Shown here: positions 23,824 through 32,195 of the stretch, one piece after another
How positions within the stretch are numbered: the first letter of the stretch is position 1
Layout of the letters: the number at the start of each line of letters is the position of its first letter
Assembly: GCA_020636435.1 (NCBI GenBank)
Contig: JACJXX010000002.1
Location: forward strand, 3,596,001 to 3,660,000
Direction of reading: 5' to 3'
Source of the DNA: Lewinellaceae bacterium
GTDB taxonomy: Bacteria > Bacteroidota > Bacteroidia > Chitinophagales > Saprospiraceae
Length of the DNA stretch: 64,000 bases
Translations under genes and position numbers: made by a program
The notes under the pieces: generated by a model
The model's database searches: none
The model's input: the letters and a program-made list of their open reading frames with translations, nothing else
What the model was told of the DNA's origin: nothing

Positions 23824-24948
23824 ATGAACGCACTCAGCCCGGAAGAACTGCGCCGATACGCCCGCCATCTCGCCCTGCCCGAATTTGGCAGAGAAGGCCA
23901 GGAGAAAGCCCGGCAGGCGAGCGTCCTCGTCGTTGGCGCCGGCGGCCTGGGCAGCCCCATGCTGCTCTACCTGGCAGCTGCCGGCATCGGCAGGATCGGC
24001 ATCGCCGACTTCGACCGGGTCGACGAGACCAACCTCCAGCGGCAGATCCTCTACACTATGGAAGACATTGGCAAGCCCAAAGCGGCTACTGCCCGCGAGA
24101 AGCTTCTGGCGCTTAACCCATACATCGAAGTGGAGGCATACAACCAACAACTGAACAGCGAAAATGCGCTGGACATTATCTCCCAATATGACATCGTGGC
24201 CGACGGCACCGATAATTTTCCTACCCGCTATCTGGTCAATGACGCCTGTGTGCTGGCGGGAAAAGTAAATGTATACGCTTCCATTTTCCGCTTTGAGGGC
24301 CAGGTGTCCGTCTTCAATTTCCCACAGGCGGACGGCAGCCGGGGCCCCAATTACCGGGACCTCTTCCCCACCCCGCCCCCGCCGGAGCTGGTGCCCAACT
24401 GCGCGGAAGGCGGCGTACTCGGCGTGCTGCCGGGCATCATCGGCAGCATGCAGGCCGCCGAGGTAATCAAAGTAGCTGCCGGCGTGGGAGAGCCTCTGAG
24501 CGGCAAATTGTTCCTCTTCGACGCTACTACTTTCACTTCCCGGATACTCAAAATCCGCAAGGACCCGAGCCTGGCAATCGAACGCCTGATCGACTACGAG
24601 CAGTTTTGCGCCCCTCAACCCAAAACGCCGGTGCCCCAAATCAGCGCCCGGGAGCTGCAACAATTGATGGAGGAAGGGGCGGACTTCCAGCTCATCGACG
24701 TGCGCGAACCTTACGAATACGAGATCGCCAACCTGGGCGGCGAACTCATCCCACCGGGCCGCATAGCGCAAAATGCCGGCCGCATCTCCAAAGACAAAAA
24801 AGTGGTGCTTCACTGCCGCAGCGGCAAGCGCAGCGCCGACGCCATCCGGGAGCTGCAAAAGCTGGGCTCGTTCGACAACCTCTACAACCTGGAGGGGGGT
24901 ATATTGGCCTGGGCGCAGGAAATTGACCCGAATATGAGGCAGTATTAG
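23824..24948 (+). CDS. MoeB/ThiF-type sulfur-carrier adenylyltransferase fused to a rhodanese domain
   Basis: A 374-residue E1-like enzyme. Residues about 1-250 are the adenylation domain: VVGAGGLGSP at 37-45, DFDRVDETNLQRQ, DGTDNFPTRYLVND, and Cys193 in PNCAEGGVLG. Residues about 275-374 are a rhodanese domain with active Cys331 in HCRSGKRSA. Such fusions adenylate the C-terminus of a ThiS/MoaD-like carrier and pass sulfur to it. The two CxxC zinc motifs of classical MoeB are missing: the first is replaced by NYRDLFP, and the second is absent. No carrier gene is adjacent, so the pathway (molybdopterin, thiamin or thiolation) is open. Confidence 0.92.
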   Translation: MNALSPEELRRYARHLALPEFGREGQEKARQASVLVVGAGGLGSPMLLYLAAAGIGRIGIADFDRVDETNLQRQILYTMEDIGKPKAATAREKLLALNPYIEVEAYNQQLNSENALDIISQYDIVADGTDNFPTRYLVNDACVLAGKVNVYASIFRFEGQVSVFNFPQADGSRGPNYRDLFPTPPPPELVPNCAEGGVLGVLPGIIGSMQAAEVIKVAAGVGEPLSGKLFLFDATTFTSRILKIRKDPSLAIERLIDYEQFCAPQPKTPVPQISARELQQLMEEGADFQLIDVREPYEYEIANLGGELIPPGRIAQNAGRISKDKKVVLHCRSGKRSADAIRELQKLGSFDNLYNLEGGILAWAQEIDPNMRQY

Positions 24949-24993
24949 CGAGGGCGGCCCGGACGCACTGCCGAAGGACTGAAGAATAGCCGT

Positions 24994-26061
24994 TTATCCA
25001 TCCTCTTCCTCCCTCAAAGTCCCCGGAATTTCCAGGATCAACCCGGAGCCATAAGCTTTGGCCGGCGTTTGAAAACCCACCTGTATTTTGCCCTCCAATA
25101 CTTTTTGAACGATGAGCAGGCTGGTGTGCGCGGTGAGCTCATACCCTTCGGGAGTAATGAGCTGCGTTTCCCGGGTATCCCCTTTTTCGTTCCACACCTT
25201 GCCCCAAATGTAGCTTTTCCCTCTTTTCCGCTGTTCTTCCGACGGGCCCGCCGGGCCTTTCTGAATGCGGCTTTTAACCAGATTCCGGACAAAGGAGGTG
25301 CGCAACAACCAGTTGTAGTAGGGTTGTAGTTTTATGTACCGGTAAGTTTTCGGATGTACGGAAGTGTAAACCTCAATATTGGGAATGCCGGTGCTGTAAT
25401 AGGCGGTGGAGACATCTCCCCAGGGAATTGTCATGCAAAACCGGCTTTTGCCTTCTGCAAACGGCACCTCCATGGTTTTATGGCCCAGAGGAACCCTCTT
25501 TATTTTGCCATTTTCCCGCACCGCCCCCCCTTCGCCCAGGTTCTCGGCCATGGTGGTAGCCGTCCCCTGCGACGTGCGGCTACCACCGGAGGAAAAAGCC
25601 AGCTGCAGATGCGTTGCATCCGGCAGTTGCTCCTTGAGGTACAAGGCGGTGCAATCCGTAGGCACCACGTCGAACCCGGTGCCCGGCATCAGCATAATGC
25701 CGGCTTCCCGCGCCCGGGCGCCCAGAGCAGCCGCCATTTCGAAAACAGCAATCTCGCCGGTGATGTCCAGATAGTGAACGCCGTTGCGCAAGCAGGCTTC
25801 CATCATCGGGCGGGCGGTATGAATGAACGGGCCGGCGGCATGTAATACCATCGACACTCCGTCCAAACCATCATCTATAGCCGATGGGGTATTCAACCCG
25901 AATACCCGGTAGTCTATTCCTCCTAACTCCTCGCATAACTGGTCCATTTTCTCCTCCGAACGCCCCGCCAATATAGGCAGCATCCCTTTATCTATTGCCA
26001 GCTCGGCGATCAGCCGGCCAGTATAGCCATAGGCACCATATAGTAGAAAGTTCTTCGCCAT
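24994..26061 (-). CDS. Saccharopine dehydrogenase-like NAD(P)-binding oxidoreductase
   Basis: A 355-residue protein with the N-terminal Rossmann fold LLYGAYGYTGRLIAELA, AGRSEEKMDQL, and the AAGPFIHTARPMMEACLRNGVHYLDITGE block that defines the saccharopine-dehydrogenase-like/trans-acting enoyl-reductase family. Substrates in this family vary widely (lipid or polyketide double bonds, amino acids), so I do not name one. It is convergent with the MoeB-rhodanese gene. The start MAKNFLLYGAYG is unambiguous. Confidence 0.85.
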   Translation of the reverse strand: MAKNFLLYGAYGYTGRLIAELAIDKGMLPILAGRSEEKMDQLCEELGGIDYRVFGLNTPSAIDDGLDGVSMVLHAAGPFIHTARPMMEACLRNGVHYLDITGEIAVFEMAAALGARAREAGIMLMPGTGFDVVPTDCTALYLKEQLPDATHLQLAFSSGGSRTSQGTATTMAENLGEGGAVRENGKIKRVPLGHKTMEVPFAEGKSRFCMTIPWGDVSTAYYSTGIPNIEVYTSVHPKTYRYIKLQPYYNWLLRTSFVRNLVKSRIQKGPAGPSEEQRKRGKSYIWGKVWNEKGDTRETQLITPEGYELTAHTSLLIVQKVLEGKIQVGFQTPAKAYGSGLILEIPGTLREEEDG

Positions 26062-26105
26062 GTCGGTTTTTGACGCCCAAGTTAGGCATTCTCAGGCAGT
26101 ATGAA

Positions 26106-26246
26106 AATTCTTTGGCTACCGTTCTAATGTTGGACAGCCAGGTGGTGCTTCGTACACCGTACACAGCCACTAGCCAACGTTGGACCCGTACACCGTACAC
26201 AACCCCGGCAGCTATTGTCCAACGCTAGACGGGTAGCCAATTCTTT
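26106..26246. mobile_element. 125-bp MITE with 8-bp target-site duplication
   Basis: AATTCTTT flanks both sides (26106-26113, 26239-26246). The element (26114-26238) has ends GGCTACCGTTCTAATGTTGG and the inverse of GGCTACCCGTCTAGCGTTGG, that is about 24-bp imperfect terminal inverted repeats reaching GTTGGACA. Inside are two copies of CGTACACCGTACACA. There is no coding capacity. It lies upstream of both divergent genes. Confidence 0.8.
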
Positions 26247-26416
26247 CCACCAGTGATCGAAGCTGATCCTCAACCGATTAACCCCCTGCCAACATTTTTC
26301 CACACCTTATTCACTATCAATTGGTTAGGAACTTTTGGGCTTTTTCGAATTTTTTTCTGCCCCTCGTCCGTTCAGAAGATAACGCCTGTATTATTCATGC
26401 CAAAAACTTTACGCCT

Positions 26417-27142
26417 ATGATCGTCAAACTAACCTTCGTGCGCAGCAAACTGGAGCAACTAGGCCGGCAGAGCGCTATTGTCCTGGAGCGCCACTGGTTC
26501 AAGCTACTGGCCGCCGTCTTCGTTTGCTTCCTGATGCTGGAACGCAACCTGACCCTGGAGCTGCGTTTGAGCACCACCAAACCCTACATGAACCTCAACC
26601 AGGAAAACGCCTCCCCTGCCGCTAAGGGGACGGCGCTGAACAACAGCCTGAACGGCGGCGGCAAAGCTGTTTTTGCCGCAGAAAACGCTGAAAAACGGCA
26701 ACTCCAGCTCGCTTACATCCGCCGCTTCGCCAAAGTGGCGCAGGCCGAAATGGAAAAGTTCGGCATCCCCGCCAGCATCAAACTGGCGCAGGGGCTGCTG
26801 GAGAGCGACGCCGGCAAGAGCCCTCTGGCCGAGGTCAACAACAACCACTTTGGCATCAAGTGCTTTTCCCGCAATTGCCGGAAGGGCCATTGCAGCAACT
26901 TCCAGGATGACAGCCACAAGGACTTCTTCCGCATTTACCCTTCCGCCTGGGAAAGCTTCCGCGCCCACAGCCTGATGCTGAGGCAGAACGAGCGCTACCA
27001 GCCCCTGTTCTCCCTGCCTGCAACCGACTACCGCGCCTGGGCAGCCGGGCTGTCGGAAGCCGGCTACGCCACCGACCCGGATTATGCGCAGAAGGTGGTG
27101 AGGCTGATCGAGGAGTTGAATCTGCAGCGGTTTGATCGTTGA
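26417..27142 (+). CDS. Membrane-anchored glucosaminidase-domain protein (FlgJ-type N-acetylglucosaminidase)
   Basis: A 241-residue protein with a single N-terminal signal-anchor (about 28-43, HWFKLLAAVFVCFLMLE), a low-complexity linker, and a C-terminal glucosaminidase domain (about 105-235). The domain contains FAKVAQAEMEKFGIPASIKL, the catalytic-Glu segment AQGLLESDAGKSPLA, NNHFGIKC, and a final GYATDPDYAQKVVRLIEE. It cleaves peptidoglycan glycan strands and acts in the periplasm. An upstream frame from 26321 is longer, but ATG 26417 (MIVKLTFVRS) starts just ahead of the anchor. Confidence 0.9.
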   Translation: MIVKLTFVRSKLEQLGRQSAIVLERHWFKLLAAVFVCFLMLERNLTLELRLSTTKPYMNLNQENASPAAKGTALNNSLNGGGKAVFAAENAEKRQLQLAYIRRFAKVAQAEMEKFGIPASIKLAQGLLESDAGKSPLAEVNNNHFGIKCFSRNCRKGHCSNFQDDSHKDFFRIYPSAWESFRAHSLMLRQNERYQPLFSLPATDYRAWAAGLSEAGYATDPDYAQKVVRLIEELNLQRFDR

Positions 27143-27441
27143 GAATGGTGTGTCGGTGTGTCGGTAAGGCTGCTCCGGAAAGTCCTTGGGCAAGGGCAGT
27201 CCGTGGCAATGGAACGCGGATGACGCGGATTTTGCAGATTTACACGGATTGGGGAGCCTGCTGCTATGGGCACGAATGCGCCTGCCTACCAGCCCCAAAG
27301 GGGCCCCTAATCGGGGCGAGCTGGCGAGCAGGCAGGGATTTGCGCGGATTGGGGACTTTCCGGAGTGCCCTCATCGGTGTATCGGTGTGTCGGTGTGTCG
27401 GCAAGAGTCTACAATACTGATACACTGATACACTGATACCC
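27143..27441. repeat. Repeat-rich interval after the glucosaminidase gene
   Basis: GGTGTGTCGGTGTGTCGG-type words occur at both ends (about 27148-27166 and 27376-27401), followed by CTGATACACTGATACACTG. Near 27278-27336 GCCTGCCTACCAGC and GAGCTGGCGAGCAGGCA form imperfect inverted arms around CCCCAAAGGGG. No gene is seen. Confidence 0.5.
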
Positions 27442-28443
27442 CTAAACATCCGCCACCAACAAATTGCACCCCCGGGCGTCGCTGGCGTCGAGGCGGCCGA
27501 GGATTTCGAAGCTGCCGTCTTCGTGCACGCGGCCCAGGTCGTCGGTGGCGATGAAGCTGACAGTGTCGAGATTGGCCAGGTCGATGATGTTGAGGGCGCC
27601 GGTTTTTCCGGGCTGCTGAATGGCGAAGGGGTCGGTGATCTCGCGCGCCAGGACGCGCATGGTGGGGCCGGGGCGAAAAAGTCCTCCGCCCTGGGAATAG
27701 GCCTGGGAAAGCAGCTCGGTCATTCCGTATTCAGAATGAATGGCCTCCACCTGAAACGCCGTTTTCAGGATGTAGTGCAGTTCATCGCGGGTGAGCTCCC
27801 GGCGGCGGCCTTTCATCCCGCCGGTTTCCATGACAGTGATGCCGCTGAGATCCAGGGAATATTGCTCCGCCAGGTCCCAAAGGGCGAAGCTGACCCCCAG
27901 CAATAGCGTGGGGATGGCATTTTTTTTGCAGTCGGCTAAAATCCCAACCAGCTCTTTGGTGTTATATAAAAAGAATCCGCTCTGCGGGTAGCGCGACTGC
28001 CGGATAAAATCTTCCGCCATGAAAACCAAAGAGGAGCCGGTGCGTTCCAGATAAGAGGGCAAAAGAGCCAGTACGCAGTAGTTTCCTGCCGGGCCGTAAA
28101 AGTGAGCGAAGCCCCGCCGGGCGTTCTTCTTGTAGAATTCCGGATCCCGGAGGAGATGGCGGCTGGTAGTGCTGGCAGTAGTGCCACTGCTGGTGAAGGT
28201 GAGCGACGGCTTCCAGGCACCGGTTTGGATATCGCGTGATTTGAAAAACTGAATGGGCAGGAAGGGAATGTCTTCAATATTTTTTATACCTTTTGGAGAG
28301 GTGCCGAGCAGGTTGAGGAATTGCCGGTATAATGGATTGTAACGGCTCTGATAAAGGAAAATATCCAATGCCAGAGCATTGAATTTTTTTTTAGAGATAT
28401 CCTCTACCCGGCGTTTCAGGCCATTTCTGGTTTTTTCTGCCAT
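27442..28443 (-). CDS. LuxE/acyl-protein synthetase-like adenylating enzyme
   Basis: A 333-residue protein of the LuxE-type branch of the ANL superfamily. The ATP-binding stretch is LTFTSSGTTASTTSRHL, the central segment is ITVMETGGMKGRRRELTRDEL, then HSEYGMTELLSQAYS, and near the C-terminus FIATDDLGRVHEDGSFEILGR. LuxE enzymes load a fatty acid onto themselves or a carrier. Here no luciferase or reductase genes are near, so the acceptor is unknown. It is transcribed leftward and alone, divergent from a lipoprotein gene 34 bases away. Confidence 0.85.
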   Translation of the reverse strand: MAEKTRNGLKRRVEDISKKKFNALALDIFLYQSRYNPLYRQFLNLLGTSPKGIKNIEDIPFLPIQFFKSRDIQTGAWKPSLTFTSSGTTASTTSRHLLRDPEFYKKNARRGFAHFYGPAGNYCVLALLPSYLERTGSSLVFMAEDFIRQSRYPQSGFFLYNTKELVGILADCKKNAIPTLLLGVSFALWDLAEQYSLDLSGITVMETGGMKGRRRELTRDELHYILKTAFQVEAIHSEYGMTELLSQAYSQGGGLFRPGPTMRVLAREITDPFAIQQPGKTGALNIIDLANLDTVSFIATDDLGRVHEDGSFEILGRLDASDARGCNLLVADV

Positions 28444-28477
28444 TTCATATTATGTAATCAATGAATAAATTGTAGCT

Positions 28478-28978
28478 ATGAAAACGATATACCATTTGCC
28501 TGCCCTCGTTCTGGCATTCCTCGCCCACAGCTGCGTGCAGCCTCCGAACTATCCGAATACGCCGGAAATCGCCTATATCGGCGTCAACCAGCAATCAATT
28601 GTACAAGGGAACGCCAACAACCCGGCGGATACCCTGGAGATCACCTTCAGCTTTACCGATGGCGACGGCGACCTCGGAGCTGAAGGCAATATCGTCGACC
28701 TCTTCCTGACCGACAGCCGGGACGGTTTTACCGACATCAAGAAACTGCCGGTCATTCCGGACCAGGGCATAGGCAACGGCATTTCGGGGGAAATCACCGT
28801 GAGGTTGCCCAACAAGCCCTTTAGCATTTGTTGCATCTACCCGGATAATTCCCAGTCCTGCGAGGCCAACCCCAACTTTCCAACCAATGAAATATCTTAT
28901 ATGATCCAGATTCAGGACCGGGCCGGCAATATGAGCAATAAAATACAGACCGAAACGATCACGATTCTGTGTAATTGA
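28478..28978 (+). CDS. Predicted lipoprotein, unknown
   Basis: A 166-residue secreted protein. A signal peptide with lipobox LAHSC (Cys19) is followed by a beta-rich domain containing FTDGDGDLGAEGNIVDLF, a calcium-loop-like Asp/Gly run, and a final IQIQDRAGNMSNK. This layout is common in Bacteroidota lipoproteins of unknown function. Its 3' end overlaps the convergent hemF by 20 bases. No partner is visible. Confidence 0.8.
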   Translation: MKTIYHLPALVLAFLAHSCVQPPNYPNTPEIAYIGVNQQSIVQGNANNPADTLEITFSFTDGDGDLGAEGNIVDLFLTDSRDGFTDIKKLPVIPDQGIGNGISGEITVRLPNKPFSICCIYPDNSQSCEANPNFPTNEISYMIQIQDRAGNMSNKIQTETITILCN

Positions 28979-29885
28979 CCCAGTCGATGCCCTTCCGGAG
29001 CAGCGCCAGGGTTTGGGCTTCCGGAGACCCCGCTTCCGGGCGGTGATCGTATTCCCAATTGGCTGCCGGGGGCAGGCTCATCAGGATGGACTCGGTGCGG
29101 CCTTCAGTGTCCAACCCGAATTTGGTGCCTTTGTCCCAGACTAGATTGAACTCCACATAGCGCCCCCGCCGCAGGCCCTGCCAGGCCAGTTCCCTTTCGC
29201 CGAAAGGTTTATCTCTGTGCTTTTCCAGGAGATGAGTATAAAGGGGGGCAAACGCCTCGCCTACTTCCCGGACGAAAGCGAAGCGCTCTTCTTTGCCGAA
29301 ACCACCTTCCTCATCCAGGCGGTCGAAAAAAATGCCGCCGACGCCCCGGGTTTCCTGCCGGTGCCGGAGGTAGAAATAATCGTCGGCCCATTGTTTTAAG
29401 CGCGGATAATAATCCGGGTGATGAGCATCGCAAACTTTTTTCAATTGTAGATGAAAAACCCGCGCATCTCCCGGATCGACGTAATGAGGCGTCAGGTCGA
29501 TGCCGCCGCCGAACCACCAAACAGGCTTTGCCGCAGGCGTTCCTGCAGGTTGCACCTCAAAGTAGCGCACGTTCATGTGAATGATAGGAACCATGGGGCT
29601 GGACGGGTGCAGGACGATGCTGACGCCTGTAGCCAGAAAATGCCCTGGGTTCAGGCTCAATGCCTGGCTGATCTTTTCCGGCATCTTGCCATGGACGGCG
29701 GAAAAATTCACGCCGCCTTTAGCGATGTGGCGCCCCTGAAGGATACGGGTGCGCCCGCCGCCGCCTTCCGGCCGTTCCCAAAGGTCTTCCCGGAACTTTC
29801 CCGCTCCGTCGGCGGCTTCCAGTTGCGCGCAGATGCCGTCCTGCAGTCCTTTAAAATAAGCGATTATCGCGTCACTATTGAGCAT
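28959..29885 (-). CDS. hemF: Coproporphyrinogen III oxidase, oxygen-dependent
   Basis: A heme-biosynthesis enzyme that decarboxylates coproporphyrinogen III using O2. The 308 residues from the ATG at 29885 match the family length. Motifs are VSIVLHPSSPMVPIIHMNVRYFE, WWFGGGIDLTPHYV, and the C-terminal RRGRYVEFNLVWDKGTKFGL. A slightly longer frame begins at 29912, but MLNSDAIIAY is the usual beginning. The start lies 11 bases inside the end of the ArsC-like gene, so the two are likely translationally coupled. Its presence argues for aerobic life. Confidence 0.96.
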   Translation of the reverse strand: MLNSDAIIAYFKGLQDGICAQLEAADGAGKFREDLWERPEGGGGRTRILQGRHIAKGGVNFSAVHGKMPEKISQALSLNPGHFLATGVSIVLHPSSPMVPIIHMNVRYFEVQPAGTPAAKPVWWFGGGIDLTPHYVDPGDARVFHLQLKKVCDAHHPDYYPRLKQWADDYFYLRHRQETRGVGGIFFDRLDEEGGFGKEERFAFVREVGEAFAPLYTHLLEKHRDKPFGERELAWQGLRRGRYVEFNLVWDKGTKFGLDTEGRTESILMSLPPAANWEYDHRPEAGSPEAQTLALLRKGIDWVNYTES

Positions 29886-30234
29886 TCTCCAATTTGCTTT
29901 TTGCCGCCGCAACTACCTTTTTGGAATTGCCGGCAAAAATCTCTTCGTCGACAATGATGACGGGGCGTTTCAGGAAAGTGTACTCTTCCAGGATTAGCCG
30001 GCGGTAGTCCTGCTCGGACAAATCCTGTTCGTGCAGGCCCATAGAACGGTATTTCATTGCCCGCCGGCTAAAGAGGGATTCGTAAGTGCCTGCCATGGCC
30101 TTCATTTCGTCGATCTGTTGGGGAGTGATCTTCTCCGTTTTGATGTCCTGGAGCACAAAGCCCTTTCCGCCTCCCAATTCTTCGATGATGCGCTGGCAAG
30201 TGTTGCAGGAGGACAGGTGATAAATCTTTCTCAT
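29875..30234 (-). CDS. ArsC/Spx-family (arsenate reductase-like) protein
   Basis: A 119-residue thioredoxin-fold protein starting MRKIYHLSSCNTCQR, with Cys10 and Cys13 forming a CxxC. The later LKRPVIIVDEEIFAG is the cis-Pro segment (RP) of the ArsC family. Bacteroidota carry several such proteins, and whether this one reduces arsenate or is a glutaredoxin-like reductase is not clear. Its stop overlaps the hemF start by 11 bases. The plus-strand uridine phosphorylase is divergent from it with a 74-base gap. Confidence 0.85.
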   Translation of the reverse strand: MRKIYHLSSCNTCQRIIEELGGGKGFVLQDIKTEKITPQQIDEMKAMAGTYESLFSRRAMKYRSMGLHEQDLSEQDYRRLILEEYTFLKRPVIIVDEEIFAGNSKKVVAAAKSKLENAQ

Positions 30235-30308
30235 GAGTTCCGTTTTTCGGATCGCAAAATAAAATATTAATTTACACCCTTTACCAGAAAAAAGTAAAAA
30301 TCCGACCT

Positions 30309-31193
30309 ATGGCCAGAATAGCCGAATCCGAACTCGTGCTCAACCCCGATGGCAGCATTTACCACCTCAACCTCCGGCCGGAGGATATCGCCACCAATAT
30401 CATCACCGTAGGAGACCCCGCCCGGGTGGCGATGGTTTCCAAATACTTCGACGAGGTGGAAGTCAGAAAGGAGAAGCGGGAATTTGTCACCCATACCGGA
30501 AGGATCGGCAAAAAGCGGCTGACCGTGATCTCTACCGGCATCGGCCCCGACAACATCGACATCGCCATCAACGAGCTGGATGCGCTGGCGAATATAGACT
30601 TCGGAAGCAGGAAGCCCAAAGAAGCGCTTACGTCCTTCAACATCGTGCGCATCGGCACTTCCGGCTCGCTTCGTGCTGATGTGCCGGTCGATTCTTTTGT
30701 GGCCGGCGCCTATGGCCTGGGGTTGGATAACCTCATCCGTTTTTATCACTACAAGCCCAACCTGGGAGAAGCGGCTTTGGAGGACGAGCTGAAGGCTTTT
30801 ATGGAATACGCCGGCAAGATTCCGTTTTATGCCTGCGAAGCAAGCCCGGTACTGCTGGAAGCGCTGGCCCGGGATAAATTCCAGGGCATCACCCTCACCA
30901 GTCCTGGTTTTTATGCGCCCCAGGGGCGCGTATTGCGGGCAAGCGCCCGGTTTGACGCCCGGTTTTTCCAATCGCTGGCCGAGTTCACCTTCCAGGGCTA
31001 CCCCATCACCAATTTCGAGATGGAAACCTCGGCCATTTACGGCCTGTCGCGCCTGTTGGGGCACAACGCCCTGTCTACCAACGCAATCATCGCCAACCGG
31101 CCCGCCGGGGCTTTTAGCAAAGACCCCTACAAGGCCGTGGAGGCTTTAATACAGGATGTCCTGAGCCTGATCAGCAGTTCGCCCTTTTTCTAA
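30309..31193 (+). CDS. Uridine phosphorylase-like nucleoside phosphorylase
   Basis: A 294-residue PNP/UDP-family enzyme that splits a nucleoside with phosphate. VGDPARVAMVSKYF is the phosphate-binding start, VISTGIGPDNIDIAINEL is the glycine-rich segment, IRIGTSGSLR follows, and NFEMETSAIYGLSRLLGH carries the ribose-binding Met-Glu. The motif pattern is closer to uridine phosphorylase than to purine enzymes. It is convergent with the transaldolase-like gene across a hairpin terminator. Confidence 0.88.
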   Translation: MARIAESELVLNPDGSIYHLNLRPEDIATNIITVGDPARVAMVSKYFDEVEVRKEKREFVTHTGRIGKKRLTVISTGIGPDNIDIAINELDALANIDFGSRKPKEALTSFNIVRIGTSGSLRADVPVDSFVAGAYGLGLDNLIRFYHYKPNLGEAALEDELKAFMEYAGKIPFYACEASPVLLEALARDKFQGITLTSPGFYAPQGRVLRASARFDARFFQSLAEFTFQGYPITNFEMETSAIYGLSRLLGHNALSTNAIIANRPAGAFSKDPYKAVEALIQDVLSLISSSPFF

Positions 31194-31212
31194 AACCGAT
31201 TTAGAAAATAAA

Positions 31213-31241
31213 AAAAGGAACAAGCACAGCTCATTCCTTTT
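31213..31241. terminator. Bidirectional terminator between convergent genes
   Basis: AAAAGGAA (31213-31220) and TTCCTTTT (31234-31241) form an A/T-bounded stem usable from both directions. Confidence 0.7.
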
Positions 31242-31267
31242 CAAAATTGGTATGTATTTGATAGCCT

Positions 31268-31936
31268 CTATTGAGTCACTAATTCGTTGGCCTTCTTGTA
31301 ATCCGCCAGAAACTTTTCCAGCCCGATGTCGGTCAGCGGATGTTTGAGAAGGCCAAGGATCGGTTCCAGCGGGCAGGTCACCACGTCGGCGCCTGCGCGG
31401 GCAGCTTCTACGATGTGTAAGCTGCTGCGGATCGAAGCCGCCAGAATCTCCGTTTCAAAACCTTGAATGGAGTAGATTTCCGCCAGTTCTTCGATGAGCT
31501 GCATTCCGTTCCAGCCGATGTCGTCAATTCGCCCGAGGAAGGGCGAAACGTAAGTGGCGCCCGCCTTAGCCGCCAGTATCCCCTGCCCGGCAGAGAATAC
31601 CAGTGTACAGTTCGTCCGAATGCCCTGGTCGCGAAAATAGCTCAGGGCTTTGACGCCATCTTTGATCATGGGAACTTTTACTACGATGTTGGGAGCTATA
31701 GCCGACAAGCGCTTCCCTTCTTCGACTATGCCGTTGAAATCGGTAGCGATCACTTCGGCGCTCACATCGCCGTCGACTATCTCAGCGATGGTCTCGTAGT
31801 GTTTCAAAATATTCTTTTCGCCGGAAATACCCTCTTTGGCCATCAGGGAGGGGTTTGTCGTTACGCCATCCAGTATTCCCAGGCTATTGGCTTCCTTAAT
31901 TTGCTCCAGGCTTGCAGTATCAATAAAAAATTTCAT
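31268..31936 (-). CDS. Transaldolase / fructose-6-phosphate aldolase-like (TalC type)
   Basis: A 222-residue TIM-barrel class I aldolase of the short transaldolase family. MKFFIDTASLEQIKEANSLG, then VTTNPSL at 26-32, the Schiff-base Lys87 in NIVVKVPMI, TLVFSAGQ, and YVSPFLGRIDD are all intact. It acts in the pentose-phosphate pathway or as an F6P aldolase, and the two cannot be told apart by eye. It is a single gene read leftward. Confidence 0.95.
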   Translation of the reverse strand: MKFFIDTASLEQIKEANSLGILDGVTTNPSLMAKEGISGEKNILKHYETIAEIVDGDVSAEVIATDFNGIVEEGKRLSAIAPNIVVKVPMIKDGVKALSYFRDQGIRTNCTLVFSAGQGILAAKAGATYVSPFLGRIDDIGWNGMQLIEELAEIYSIQGFETEILAASIRSSLHIVEAARAGADVVTCPLEPILGLLKHPLTDIGLEKFLADYKKANELVTQ

Positions 31937-32039
31937 GCTTATTTTCCGTAAAGTTACGAATATCAGGCACTAATGCCGAATTTTTTAATAGGAAAGTTTT
32001 CGATGGGGCTAAAATTCTTTTCCAGGAGAGGAAAAATGA

Positions 32040-32131
32040 GGTGAGCGACACATCGCACTGCTCAACCTGCCTACCCTTGCTCCGTTTCCGGCCTGGGGGG
32101 ATTCAGCGGGAGCTAGTCGTGTGCGCTCACC
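32040..32131 (-). ncRNA. ffs: Signal recognition particle RNA (small bacterial 4.5S type)
   Basis: On the minus strand the RNA closes with a terminal stem GGTGAGCG/CGCTCACC. It contains the conserved helix-8 core: CAGGCCGGAAACGGAGCA with the GGAA tetraloop and internal-loop AGCAAGGGTA segment. The length is about 92 bases. The terminal stem is followed by TCATTTTT as a terminator. A perfect Bacteroidota promoter lies immediately upstream, which fixes the 5' end near 32131. SRP RNA binds Ffh to target nascent membrane proteins. Confidence 0.85.
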
Positions 32132-32136
32132 GGCGG

Positions 32137-32168
32137 CAAAAGTATAACTTTTTACTTGAAATTTCAAA
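32137..32168 (-). promoter_or_regulatory. Perfect Bacteroidota promoter for the SRP RNA
   Basis: On the minus strand TTTG (32165-32168), exactly 20 bases, then TACTTTTG (32137-32144), matching TTTG-N20-TAnnTTTG without a mismatch. It ends 5 bases before the predicted 5' end of the RNA. Confidence 0.85.
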
Positions 32169-32195
32169 TCCGCCGGATCATAGTTTATTTTTCGA

